This document shows positions 45,511 to 53,724 of a DNA stretch of 64,000 bases, in pieces (positions within the stretch are counted from its first letter, which is position 1; each line of letters opens with the position of its first letter). Source of the DNA: Sphingobacteriales bacterium TSM_CSM (GTDB lineage: Bacteria; Bacteroidota; Bacteroidia; Chitinophagales; UBA2359); NCBI GenBank assembly GCA_002212725.1, contig MTCR01000103.1:17019-81018 (forward strand), given 5' to 3'. Below the pieces are notes generated by a model that had not been told where the DNA came from, did no database searches, and saw nothing but the letters and a program-made list of their open reading frames with translations. The translations under genes were made by a program, and so were the position numbers.

Positions 45511-46881
45511 TTATTCTTCTTCGGCGCCGGTGTTGCCGTTCACATCGGTTTTAATAATACACAAATCGGGGTTTTGGGCTTTGCTCATCATGCCGCAAAG
45601 AGCATATCCGCCATCGGGTGTGGCAATAATGGCATTTGCCAGGTCATCTTCGGGTTCGCCAATTTCCTTTTTCCATGCCAAACTTCCGTTTCGGTTTATT
45701 TTGAGCAACCATGCATCTTTACCGCCATGTCCGTAGGAGGTAGTATAACCGGCAGCCGCAAAACTGTTATCGGGCAGTGCAACCAAAGATTTCAGCATAT
45801 CGTTGCCATTGCCTTCAAACACCTTACTCCATGCCTGTTGCCCGTTGGAGTGATATTGCACTAACCAGGCATCGGCGCTGCCGTTTCCGTAAGATTGGGT
45901 ATGCCCGGCTAAGGTTATATGGGTGCCCGGTAAAATGGCAATTGCACTAAACACATCATTGCGGTTGCCGCCGGCCAATTGTTGCCAGATAAAAGCGCCT
46001 GCAGTATCAATAAGCGCCACCCAGCCGTTGGTAGTGGGCATATCGGGTGCTTTTTGCCGGTAGCCGGCCACTACCAATGACGAGTCGCTCACTATTGCAA
46101 CCGAAGTGGCGGCATCAAACCCGGGGTTACCCAGGTTAAAGTGTTTCAGCGGTTGCCCGCGGTTGGTAAAATGTACAAGAAGCGCATCGGTTTCGGTAGT
46201 ATCGGGTTGTTGCAAATATCCGGCAACCCAAAAGCTGCTGTCGGCAGCCTGTGTAACAGAAAGCCCGCTGCTGCCCAGCGAGTCGGCATTCCAGGTTTGT
46301 TCCCAATCAATTCTGCCTTCTTGTGTTACTTTAAGCAGCCATAAAATATTTTTACCTTTTTCATGCATGGTTCCAACTGCCAGAAAATTGCCATCATTGC
46401 AAGGAACCAAAGCATTAATGCGGTTGGCGGGGGCGTTTCCATGGGTTTCGCGGCGTTCTAACTGACCATGCGCATCGGTTTTTAAAATCCAGCCCAAGGC
46501 GTTGGTGTTTCCTGCCAGCAGGTATCCGCCATCATTGGTTGCAGCCAATCCGGCGCCTTCATCGGTATCAACACCGCCAAAAGTATTAATAAAGACAATG
46601 TGAACATTGGCTCTGGCAGCTTTAATCTGCTCTGTGGCATACCGGTCATCGGGCATGTAGGTTAACGCCGATTCGTAAAATTTTATAGCGTCTTCGTAGG
46701 CTTTGTGGTCATACAGGCTGTCGGCAATATGGCGGTAAAAGGCATACTGCTTTTCTTCATTGCTTTCGCCCGATTTCCAAACAGCGTAAATGGCTAATGC
46801 TGCTAAAACAAAAACCGGAACCAACAACAACCTGCTGGCCGAAGCGTTGCTTTTGGAATCCTTAACTTTTTCTTGTTTCAT
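45511..46881 (-). CDS. Membrane-anchored TPR plus beta-propeller-like protein
   Basis: A 456-residue protein. Residues 1-16 are cytoplasmic and charged; 17-37 are a membrane helix (SRLLLVPVFVLAALAIYAVW). Next is a TPR-like pair (YDHKAYEDAIKFYESALTYM). From about residue 110 there are seven to eight repeats of the form DGGYLLAGNT..GWILKTDAHGQL / NSFAAAGYTTSYGHGGKDAW / DGGYALCGMM, a beta-propeller-like pattern usual in secreted Bacteroidota proteins. The orientation places the propeller outside. Its function is unknown. A promoter with a near-perfect -33/-7 pair abuts the ATG. Confidence 0.85.
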   Translation of the reverse strand: MKQEKVKDSKSNASASRLLLVPVFVLAALAIYAVWKSGESNEEKQYAFYRHIADSLYDHKAYEDAIKFYESALTYMPDDRYATEQIKAARANVHIVFINTFGGVDTDEGAGLAATNDGGYLLAGNTNALGWILKTDAHGQLERRETHGNAPANRINALVPCNDGNFLAVGTMHEKGKNILWLLKVTQEGRIDWEQTWNADSLGSSGLSVTQAADSSFWVAGYLQQPDTTETDALLVHFTNRGQPLKHFNLGNPGFDAATSVAIVSDSSLVVAGYRQKAPDMPTTNGWVALIDTAGAFIWQQLAGGNRNDVFSAIAILPGTHITLAGHTQSYGNGSADAWLVQYHSNGQQAWSKVFEGNGNDMLKSLVALPDNSFAAAGYTTSYGHGGKDAWLLKINRNGSLAWKKEIGEPEDDLANAIIATPDGGYALCGMMSKAQNPDLCIIKTDVNGNTGAEEE

Positions 46882-47227
46882 GATGCAAATGTAAACCCTA
46901 TTTTGAATAATGCAAAAGTAATTTTAGGCGCACCCTTAGTTGTTGTTAGGAGTAGCAGTATGGTATGGGCGTTCCTATCGGGAATTAAAGCCGTATTGGT
47001 TGTATAAGGGTGTTCAAATTTACCTGCTGCAGACAGCCCGGCAAATGTTAAAAAACCGGTAAATGCAGTCAAGTTTTTAAATTGTTTTAACTTTTATTTG
47101 GTGAATTAAATTATTACCTGTAATTTGGTACATTGTTTGGTGAATTTCTAAAAAACAATGGTGGCGCTTTTGTTAATGGCTGCAAATTTTCTGCTGAAGA
47201 CGTAACTCATCTATTAAAAGTAACATT
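46882..47227. other. Intergenic gap with divergent regulatory region
   Basis: No supported gene. It carries the minus-strand promoter at 46886-46916 (for the TPR/propeller gene). A short AT-rich repetition of TTTGGT/TTTAAATTG-like words near 47080-47160 may include a promoter for the gene at 47228, but no clear TAnnTTTG box with a proper spacer is seen. Confidence 0.5.
46886..46916 (-). promoter_or_regulatory. Bacteroidota promoter abutting the start codon
   Basis: On the minus strand: TTTG (46916-46913), a 19-nt spacer, then TACATTTG (46893-46886), with the gene's ATG beginning at 46881, only 4 nt after the box. Transcription would start next to the ATG, giving a leaderless mRNA. Confidence 0.75.
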
Positions 47228-47842
47228 ATGAAATCAAATTTACCCGTGCTGATGATGTGCCTGCTTTTGTCTGTATTGGTTTACGGGCAGGAGAACAGCA
47301 GTGGAAAACGCTATGTTGAAAGTGAAGAGGTAAAAAATTTTGCTGAAGATACGCCTGTACCGGTTCGCATGGCAACCTACCGGTTTAAAAAACTGACCAC
47401 TAATAAAAGTTTGGTGGAGTTTACCGAATTAGACGCGCTGAAATTGGAAAAATTTTTTATGGGACTGCCGGGCATGCTCTCCTGCTCTACCGATGCCTTA
47501 GATAAACAGGTGAAAGTAATGGCCAAAAGGACGGTAAATGGAGAGGAAGTTTTTTTTCCGCAGCAATTGGTTGACCGCCTGCAAACCATGGGATATATTG
47601 TAATTAGTCTGGCATCAAGCGATGAAAATGTTGTATTTGTAGTTAGCCGGCGTTGTAAAAATACCGCTGTTGTTATGCCCGGCGGGTCTGAAGTAAAAGA
47701 AAGCGTGGATTGTACAGACTGCGGCAAACAAAAAGTAAGTAAGGAACTGCTCGACAAATTTAAAGATGCCGATTTTGGTGGCGAAATGATTGATTTTGGC
47801 AACCCCGGTATGGATACTACCGTTGACAGTGACCAACAATAA
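47228..47842 (+). CDS. Secreted protein with heavy-metal-associated-like fold pattern, no metal motif
   Basis: A 204-residue exported protein (signal peptide LPVLMMCLLLSVLVYGQ). Residues about 60-125 (DALKLEKFFMGLPGMLSCST ... KQVKVMAKRT ... FPQQLVDRLQTMGYIVI) follow the beta-alpha-beta-beta-alpha-beta order of ferredoxin-like/HMA domains, but lack the CxxC copper motif. The C-terminal third has Cys pairs (RRCKN, SVDCTDCGKQ) that could form a metal site or disulfide. No family recognised; it may be an accessory for metal or redox biology (inference). Confidence 0.75.
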   Translation: MKSNLPVLMMCLLLSVLVYGQENSSGKRYVESEEVKNFAEDTPVPVRMATYRFKKLTTNKSLVEFTELDALKLEKFFMGLPGMLSCSTDALDKQVKVMAKRTVNGEEVFFPQQLVDRLQTMGYIVISLASSDENVVFVVSRRCKNTAVVMPGGSEVKESVDCTDCGKQKVSKELLDKFKDADFGGEMIDFGNPGMDTTVDSDQQ

Positions 47843-47910
47843 CATTTATGCCCGCATTGGCAGTTTGCAATATACACTACAGTAAAGGTTATTTTTCCTT
47901 TTTCAGAAGT

Positions 47911-49461
47911 TTACCAGCATACGTCTGCCAGCGAAATTTCATCGGGCATATAAGGCAGGGTGTAGTGGGTGCAATGGTGCTTTTCCAACGCTGCGGCCGT
48001 GGTATCGCCAATAGCTATAACTTTTTGAGTTGGTTTTATCTCATACCTGCTGCAATAGGCTTTTACATTTAGCGGACTTGTAAATATTAAAATATCGGAT
48101 GGCGGAATGGTAAACTGTTGTGCCGGTGTGTTTTTGTAAACAATCAGGTTTATGGCGCTTATCCGGTTTTGCAGCGCCTGTTGTACGGTTTGCAAAGAAT
48201 GTTCTGCCTGCGGAAACAGCACCGTCTGGTTCCGGGCTGTTTCTGCAAAAAGGGCGGCAACCTCCTGCGGCTTGCTGTTAGTGCCTTCAAAATGAACCAT
48301 TAACCCCCGTTGCTTAACCGCACTTGCCGTACCGGCCCCTAATGCTGCAATTTTTACCTGTGCCGGCAGTGTTGGGTTAGCTGCAAAAAAGTAATGCACT
48401 GCATTTTTGCTGCTGAAGAAAATCCAGTCAAACGAGGTATTCAGTTCAAAAGGCACTGCTTCAAAATCTATTAAGGAATGGGCAAAAAGTTGGTAATTGC
48501 GCTGTGACAGTGCCCGGTAAAAATAAGAATCGGCTGTTGCCGCTCTTGATAAGAATACACTTTTAGTGCCGGCATTTTTTAAAACCGAAACGGCTTTTTT
48601 TACCAGTCCCTGTTTTGTGCTGCTTTGCAGAAACAGGCGTTTTGGAAACTCATGTTCATTGTTGGCCCAGGATACCCACAGGTAATACCGGTTTTTTGTT
48701 TTGGTGCAATACACCCCAACCGGCTGCTGACACCCGCCGCCCAATTGCTGCATGATGCTGCGCTCAATACCGGACAAAGCCGACACATCGGGGTGGTTAA
48801 GGGCGTAAACAAACGGGTATAGTTCAGTATCTGACTGCCTTATCTGGTAAGCCAAAACACCTTGTGCAGGCGCCGGCACCATTTGTTGCGGCGTAAACTG
48901 CACGCAGTGCAATGCCGACAAATCAAGTCCCAGCCGTTCAAGCCCGGCCGAGGCCAATACAACCGCGTCTAACTCGGTTAAGGCTTTTGCCATGCGTGTA
49001 GGAACATTGCCCCGGATATCAACCAATTGCAAATCGGGACGCAGTGCCCTTAGCTGAGCCTTTCGCCGGGCTGCCGAGGTGCCAACGGTGGCATTGCGTT
49101 TAAGGTTCATCGGCAAAGTTTCATCGGTGGCATTAGGGTTTATGAGCAAGGTATCGAAGGGTGTTTCGCGGTACGAGCAAGCTGCAATAAGCAATCCGCT
49201 TGTGTTTTGGGTTGGCAGGTCTTTAAAAGAATGTACAGCCAAATCAATGCTGCCGTTTAACAAGGCATCTTCAATTTCTTTGGTAAAAAAGCCCTTGCCC
49301 TCCATTTTGGCAAAACTGAGATGCTGCGTAGCATCGCCGCGGGTTTTTATAACCTTTATTTCAGATGCAACACCTTGCTGTGCCAGTTGTTGTTGGGTAA
49401 ACCTTGCCTGCCACAGCGCAAGGTCGCTGCCCCGTGAGCCAATTATTATGGTGCGTTTCAT
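47911..49461 (-). CDS. hemC: Fused hydroxymethylbilane synthase - uroporphyrinogen-III synthase
   Basis: A 516-residue bifunctional heme/tetrapyrrole enzyme. Residues 1 to about 295 are HemC (IGSRGSDLALWQA; HSFKDLPT with catalytic Asp81; VGTSAARRKAQL; dipyrromethane-cofactor Cys244 in QLGGGCQQPVGV). From about residue 300 a HemD-type two-lobed domain follows (SVFLSRAATADSYFYRAL; DWIFFSSKNAVHYFF; KIAALGAGTASAV; ILIFTSPLNVKAYCS; VIAIGDTTAAAL). The fusion would link linear tetrapyrrole synthesis to ring closure. No other hem genes lie in the window. A -7 box lies 4 nt before the ATG. Confidence 0.93.
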   Translation of the reverse strand: MKRTIIIGSRGSDLALWQARFTQQQLAQQGVASEIKVIKTRGDATQHLSFAKMEGKGFFTKEIEDALLNGSIDLAVHSFKDLPTQNTSGLLIAACSYRETPFDTLLINPNATDETLPMNLKRNATVGTSAARRKAQLRALRPDLQLVDIRGNVPTRMAKALTELDAVVLASAGLERLGLDLSALHCVQFTPQQMVPAPAQGVLAYQIRQSDTELYPFVYALNHPDVSALSGIERSIMQQLGGGCQQPVGVYCTKTKNRYYLWVSWANNEHEFPKRLFLQSSTKQGLVKKAVSVLKNAGTKSVFLSRAATADSYFYRALSQRNYQLFAHSLIDFEAVPFELNTSFDWIFFSSKNAVHYFFAANPTLPAQVKIAALGAGTASAVKQRGLMVHFEGTNSKPQEVAALFAETARNQTVLFPQAEHSLQTVQQALQNRISAINLIVYKNTPAQQFTIPPSDILIFTSPLNVKAYCSRYEIKPTQKVIAIGDTTAAALEKHHCTHYTLPYMPDEISLADVCW

Positions 49462-49465
49462 GGCG

Positions 49466-49473
49466 CAAAAGTA
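49466..49473 (-). promoter_or_regulatory. -7 box directly before hemCD start
   Basis: On the minus strand, TACTTTTG (49473-49466) is followed by CGCC and then the ATG at 49461, so the transcript would be leaderless. The HemC start cannot be moved because the conserved IGSRGS motif begins at residue 7. No clear -33 TTTG. Confidence 0.55.
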
Positions 49474-49579
49474 GTTTTTTTCGGGCTATTTTGTACCAGA
49501 CTGCCTCCTGCGGCAAAACTAAACAGACTTGTTTTTTTCTTTTGGGTAAATTTACATTGCCATACTTTTTTTGGTTACT

Positions 49580-49612
49580 TTTGCAGTTGCTGTTTATAAA
49601 ACAGTAGCTTTG
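49580..49612 (+). promoter_or_regulatory. Bacteroidota promoter of the 49656 lipoprotein gene
   Basis: TTTG at 49580-49583, a 21-nt spacer, TAGCTTTG at 49605-49612, about 43 nt before the ATG at 49656. A second -7 candidate, TACTTTTG (49576-49583), overlaps. Confidence 0.7.
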
Positions 49613-49655
49613 CACCCGTTCATAAACGCAACAAAAAACTAAAATACCCGAAAAA

Positions 49656-50525
49656 ATGAAAACGTATTACTTGTTTACCATTGCAGTTGCCTTTAGTTTT
49701 ACCTTTTGGGCTTGTCAGCCGTCGGGTAAAACCGGGGAGAACGCCGATGCGGGTAAAACCGGTGCCCAAACATCGGAACAACCCGCCGCAGTCAACCCCG
49801 ATGCCATGACCAATAACGGCATTACCCTTACGCCCGTTACCAACTCACCCGAATTTGCCGATGCCCGCCTGCAACTGAAAGCGCCGGCAGATAAAGCCAT
49901 GCTGAAAGATACGACCGTGAAATTTGACTTTGATGTTGAAAATTACCAACTCGGAAGCCAAACACCCGATGCAGCACAAAAAATGTGCGCCAACTCCGAT
50001 AAAGGACAACACCTGCACATTATTCTTAACAATGAACCTTATCTGGCTTATTACGAAAGCGAATTTACCAAAGGCCTTCCCGAAGGCAATTATACGCTGC
50101 TCAGCTTCTTGTCGCGCTCTTACCACGAGAGTTTAAAGCACAAAGGCGCTGCCACCATCAGCACGTTTACCGTGGGAAAACCCAAAACCAAATCCGATTT
50201 TGATGTAAACGGGCAACACCTTTTTTACAGCCGCCCCAAAGGAGAATACATAGGCGAAGCCAACATTAAAAAAATATTGCTCGATTTTTACCTGCTCAAC
50301 TGTAACCTTGCCCCGGATGGCAATAAAGTACTGGCAAAAATTAACAATTCCACCTTTAGTCTTACAAAATGGCAACCTTATTTCATAGAAGGCTTGCCCG
50401 AAGGTGAAACCACCATTTCGCTGCAACTGACAGACAAAGACGGTAAAGCAGTTCCGGGCCCCTACAATTCGGTTACCCGAACCATTAAACTGCACAAAGA
50501 CGAGCCGGTTATTGAGAAAAAGTAG
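49656..50525 (+). CDS. Two-domain lipoprotein of unknown function
   Basis: A 289-residue lipoprotein (lipobox FWAC near residue 20) with a Gly/Thr/Ala-rich linker (GKTGENADAGKTGAQ). Two beta-sandwich-like domains follow: ADKAMLKDTTVKFDFDVENY, then GQHLHIILNNEPYLAYYESE with its GLPEGNYTLLSFLSRSYHES closing, and a second with KVLAKINNSTFSLTKWQPYF / GLPEGETTISLQLTDKDG. Each ends in the same 'GLPEG-x-T' hinge, so it is an internal duplication. The HLHIILNNEPY stretch resembles DUF4399-like domains of unknown role. No enzymatic motif. Confidence 0.82.
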   Translation: MKTYYLFTIAVAFSFTFWACQPSGKTGENADAGKTGAQTSEQPAAVNPDAMTNNGITLTPVTNSPEFADARLQLKAPADKAMLKDTTVKFDFDVENYQLGSQTPDAAQKMCANSDKGQHLHIILNNEPYLAYYESEFTKGLPEGNYTLLSFLSRSYHESLKHKGAATISTFTVGKPKTKSDFDVNGQHLFYSRPKGEYIGEANIKKILLDFYLLNCNLAPDGNKVLAKINNSTFSLTKWQPYFIEGLPEGETTISLQLTDKDGKAVPGPYNSVTRTIKLHKDEPVIEKK

Positions 50526-50729
50526 TCCCCTGCATGGGTATAACCGCTATGTCCGGTTGGTACCGGCTATTTTTTTTCGGGTTAAGCCCCAATTTTTTTG
50601 CCCCAATTATTGCTAAAAGTCTGTAGCAATTCGTATATTACTCCTTAAATGGCAATTTGCATTTTGATGGTATGAATTTTGCTGTAAAAAAGGAGAAAAA
50701 TTATTTGTAAAGCATTTAAAAAACAACCA

Positions 50730-51071
50730 ATGTCAGACGAATTAACAAGCATGATAGAACAAGGGCAGTCAAATCAAATTGATGCCATCCGGAATATACT
50801 TTTCGGGCAAAACATGAAAGTATATGAAGAGGAATTTAACCGCGTTCGCAAATTCATTGCCGATAACCGCGCAGAAATGGAAGCCAATGCCCGCCTTACC
50901 AATGAGCAGGTAATGCAAACCATTGCAGACCTGGAACGGCGCATAATGTTGCAAATGCAAAAAAATCAAGACGAACTGCTGTCAGCTATCCGTAAACTGG
51001 AAGACGATAAACTCGACCGCCGGCAAATGGGTAAATTATTAACCGACATCGGTTCGCATATTGCATTGTAA
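50730..51071 (+). CDS. Small coiled-coil protein of GTPase module
   Basis: A 113-residue cytoplasmic protein, almost entirely helical. The early motif ILFGQNMKVYEEEFNRVRKF is followed by heptad-like runs (QTIADLERRIMLQMQKN; QDELLSAIRKLEDDKLDR) and a C-terminal GKLLTDIGSHIAL helix. From memory, proteins of this kind (LFG-x4-Y-x3-F-x2-L motif) occur next to Ras-like GTPases in several phyla, but I know no experimental role. The following gene starts 11 nt after its stop. Likely partner or adaptor of the GTPase (inference). Confidence 0.8.
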   Translation: MSDELTSMIEQGQSNQIDAIRNILFGQNMKVYEEEFNRVRKFIADNRAEMEANARLTNEQVMQTIADLERRIMLQMQKNQDELLSAIRKLEDDKLDRRQMGKLLTDIGSHIAL

Positions 51072-51082
51072 TCTTAAACCTT

Positions 51083-52030
51083 TTGCCCTTGTCCTATCAG
51101 AAAAATACAGCTAATTCTGCCCTTCAGGGAGATGTGGTAGATAAGTACCTGCTCGACAAACTGCAGTCCATTTTATTGCAAGATGAACGCAAACAGTTGC
51201 AGGACCTGGTATCGCATTTGCATAACCTGCGCCTTGACGTGGAACACCTTTCCCGCGACCTTACCGAAATGAAAGGCGGTGTGCTTACGGCTGTTGAAAG
51301 CATCAACAACCCCTCGCAGTTCGATACAAAAGTGTCGCCGCTCATTAATATGCGGGTACAGCAACTTAAAAAAAATTTCCGGCAAGAGTTTGGGCATGAG
51401 GTAAAAGAAACCGTAAAAGAAGAACTCGAAGCCTCGCGCGATGAGTTCATTGAAGTGCTCTATCCTATAATTGGCAAACTGGTGCAACGCTATGTGCGCT
51501 ATCAATTCGACATATTTCTCGAAAATGTACAGAAAGGAATTGGGAACACCTTTTCGTGGAAATGGTGGAAACAGGCAATTACCACCTTTATAACCGGCGA
51601 AAGCATGGCCGCCAAAAGTATAAAAGCCGCCATGCCCACACAAATTGAAGAGGTGTTTGTTATCCAAACCAATTCGGGACTGCTGTTGGGCTATTATTCG
51701 AGAAGCAATACTACCGACCCCGATTTGATTGCCGCCATGCTTACTGCTATTCAAAACTTTGTGAGTGATGCTTTTAAAAAAGATTCGGGTAACCTCCAAA
51801 CCATTGACCACGAAAACCAACGTATTTTTCTTCACAATTTTTACAAGCATTATACCGCAACGGTAGTTTCGGGAATTGCAGATACAGCGGTTAATGAAAA
51901 ACTGTATCTTGCCCTTTCCGATTTCAGCAGCATAAATGTACCAACCGCCATTACCGAAATTGATGACAGTCTATTTAACGGAGTGTCGCGCCATCTGAGA
52001 GAAACTTTCGAAGATTTTGACTTATCTTAA
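51083..52030 (+). CDS. Coiled-coil protein with Roadblock/longin-like domain
   Basis: A 315-residue protein. It starts at TTG 51083 (or TTG 51089); no ATG lies in frame before residue 63. Residues 20-70 are coiled coil, 80-185 a helical region (VRYQFDIFLENVQ, FSWKWWKQAITTFITG), and 187-265 a compact alpha/beta domain: IEEVFVIQTNSGLLLGYYSR, then DPDLIAAMLTAIQNFVSDAF, NQRIFLHNFYKHYTATVVSG. That strand-strand-helix-strand-strand order is that of Roadblock/longin domains, which bind small GTPases (MglB-type GAPs, Ragulator). In other bacteria similar proteins carry an OmpA tail; none is present here. It lies directly upstream of a Ras-like GTPase. Confidence 0.75.
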   Translation: MPLSYQKNTANSALQGDVVDKYLLDKLQSILLQDERKQLQDLVSHLHNLRLDVEHLSRDLTEMKGGVLTAVESINNPSQFDTKVSPLINMRVQQLKKNFRQEFGHEVKETVKEELEASRDEFIEVLYPIIGKLVQRYVRYQFDIFLENVQKGIGNTFSWKWWKQAITTFITGESMAAKSIKAAMPTQIEEVFVIQTNSGLLLGYYSRSNTTDPDLIAAMLTAIQNFVSDAFKKDSGNLQTIDHENQRIFLHNFYKHYTATVVSGIADTAVNEKLYLALSDFSSINVPTAITEIDDSLFNGVSRHLRETFEDFDLS

Positions 52031-52083
52031 TCTGCCTGTTTTTCTTTGCCGGTAATAAGGTTCGGCACAATCAATCAATCTAT

Positions 52084-52581
52084 ATGAAAAGTATAACAAA
52101 AAAAATTATATTAACTGGCAGTTTTTCGGTAGGTAAAACATCGCTTATCAGCCGTTTTGTTTACCAGAGTTTTTCGGCCGAATACAAAACCACCCTTGGT
52201 GTGAAAATTGACCGCAAAACCGTTGAATTAGACAATTGTATTGTAAATATGATGATTTGGGACATTGGCGGCGAACAAAAGCAGGCAAGAGTGCCCGAAA
52301 CGTATTTCCTGGGCAGTGGCGGGGTTATTTATGTGTTTGACATTTCCAGACCATCGGGTTTTTCTCAAATTACCGAAGATATAGCCTACCTTACTGCTAA
52401 ACTTAAAGATGTGCCGGTTGTGGTGGTAGGCAATAAAATTGACCTGCTCGATGTTGTAACACTGGAAGAGGTAAAGCAAATTATACCGGTTTCGGTAGAT
52501 TTTTATACAAGCGCCAAAGAAGGTACTAACGTAGAAAACGTATTTACTCACTTAGCTCAAAAAATGGTCAATGAATCTTAA
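52084..52581 (+). CDS. Ras/Rab-like small GTPase
   Basis: A 165-residue GTPase, about Ras size. All five G motifs are visible: G1 GSFSVGKT (12-19), G2 Thr in TTLGVKID (switch I, 36-43), G3 DIGGEQ (60-65), G4 NKID (117-120), G5 SAK (143-145). It is thus a complete nucleotide-binding P-loop protein. The switch II residue matching Ras Gln61 is Glu64 here (DIGGEQ instead of DTAGQE), which should lower intrinsic hydrolysis and raise dependence on a partner. There is no C-terminal Cys, so no eukaryote-like prenyl anchor. Its last 11 nt overlap the following pseudo-kinase gene, showing translational coupling. Confidence 0.92.
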   Translation: MKSITKKIILTGSFSVGKTSLISRFVYQSFSAEYKTTLGVKIDRKTVELDNCIVNMMIWDIGGEQKQARVPETYFLGSGGVIYVFDISRPSGFSQITEDIAYLTAKLKDVPVVVVGNKIDLLDVVTLEEVKQIIPVSVDFYTSAKEGTNVENVFTHLAQKMVNES

Positions 52582-53692
52582 TGATTACAAGACCGAATTC
52601 TGTTTCAGGCAGGTACAAGTTGTCATTTTTAATGCCGGCGGGCAATTGCTGGAAAGTTGCGATACGCTTATTCCGGTAAATAAATTCCACCACAACAACT
52701 TGTTTGAAATGTTTCCTGTGCTGGAAAGTATTAAAGGCTCCTTGTCTTCTTTTGTTGCCGGGGCAAACGAAAAATTGATTTTACCCAGAGTGGAGTTTCC
52801 CTTTGAAAACCAATATTTTATCTGCGATTTTCACTTTTCGGCTATTCATTACCAAAACCAAAACGCCTGTCTCTGGATATTACACAACCTTACCGAACAG
52901 TATAATTATTTGTTTTTAGTACAGCAAGAACGGAACGAAACAATTATTGAAGCACAAAATCTTAAAATTGAAAACGAAATCCTGTCGCTTCAAAAAGATA
53001 TTACCCTGCTCAACAACCTGCGGCAAATACGGCGAAACCTTAATGCCACCATTACCGCAGAAATTGAAGCCCCGCTGAACAGAATTATGGCGCTTGCCAA
53101 CAAAATGAAAGAAACCGCCGCTTCAAAAAAAGAATACAACAACTTTGTGTCTATGGAAAGTGCCGTTTCCATCATAGACGACCAACTTACACAAAGCCGG
53201 CCAATGCAGCTTGATTTGTTACTGGTGCCCCCCGACAGAACCGAAACCAACCTGCAGGAGTTATTGTGGAACGTTCTTAAAATTTTTAACTACCGGCAAC
53301 GTGCCAAAGAAAGCCCGGTTTACCTTAACTTTAAACCCGGCCTGCCCCAAACGGTGTTGGTTAATAAACCCCGCCTGGCACAATTGTTTCATAACTTTTT
53401 TGAGTATGCCTTGTTTGGTTGGGGAAGTACTTTGAGCAACCTGTCTGCTTCTTTGCAGGAGATGAAACCCACTTACTGCAAACTTGAGTTTATGCTTACC
53501 AACACCATAAACCCTTTAAGCGAACAGGAAATTGCCGGTTTATCTGAAAAAATGGAAGAAGACCTTGCCGAACTTGCCCGAACCTTTAAAGGCAGGTTTG
53601 ACATCTTTGTTTTACCCGACGACCTGAAAGTTATCATGACCTTACACCTGGTGCTTAGGTTAGGTACACCCGAAAATATCCCCTCTTCATAA
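52571..53692 (+). CDS. PAS-like sensor with degenerate histidine-kinase region
   Basis: A 373-residue protein whose start overlaps the end of the GTPase gene. Residues 1-115 resemble a PAS fold (VQVVIFNAGGQLLESCDTL ... CLWILHNLTEQYN), 118-150 a coiled coil. The H-box counterpart reads TAEIEAPLNRIMALA: the phospho-accepting His (SHELRTPL) is Ala163. A remnant ATP-lid region (PRLAQLFHNFFEYALF) has one Asn but lacks the second N-box Asn and the G boxes. It is therefore a pseudo-histidine kinase, probably a scaffold or input for the GTPase rather than an enzyme (inference). Confidence 0.83.
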   Translation: MNLNDYKTEFCFRQVQVVIFNAGGQLLESCDTLIPVNKFHHNNLFEMFPVLESIKGSLSSFVAGANEKLILPRVEFPFENQYFICDFHFSAIHYQNQNACLWILHNLTEQYNYLFLVQQERNETIIEAQNLKIENEILSLQKDITLLNNLRQIRRNLNATITAEIEAPLNRIMALANKMKETAASKKEYNNFVSMESAVSIIDDQLTQSRPMQLDLLLVPPDRTETNLQELLWNVLKIFNYRQRAKESPVYLNFKPGLPQTVLVNKPRLAQLFHNFFEYALFGWGSTLSNLSASLQEMKPTYCKLEFMLTNTINPLSEQEIAGLSEKMEEDLAELARTFKGRFDIFVLPDDLKVIMTLHLVLRLGTPENIPSS

Positions 53693-53724
53693 ATTGTTAA
53701 CAATTACTTAACATTGTCATCATA

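Noticed and set aside
46878..47072. Small 64-codon minus-strand frame
   Set aside because: It overlaps the promoter and start region of the TPR/propeller gene and has no recognisable pattern.
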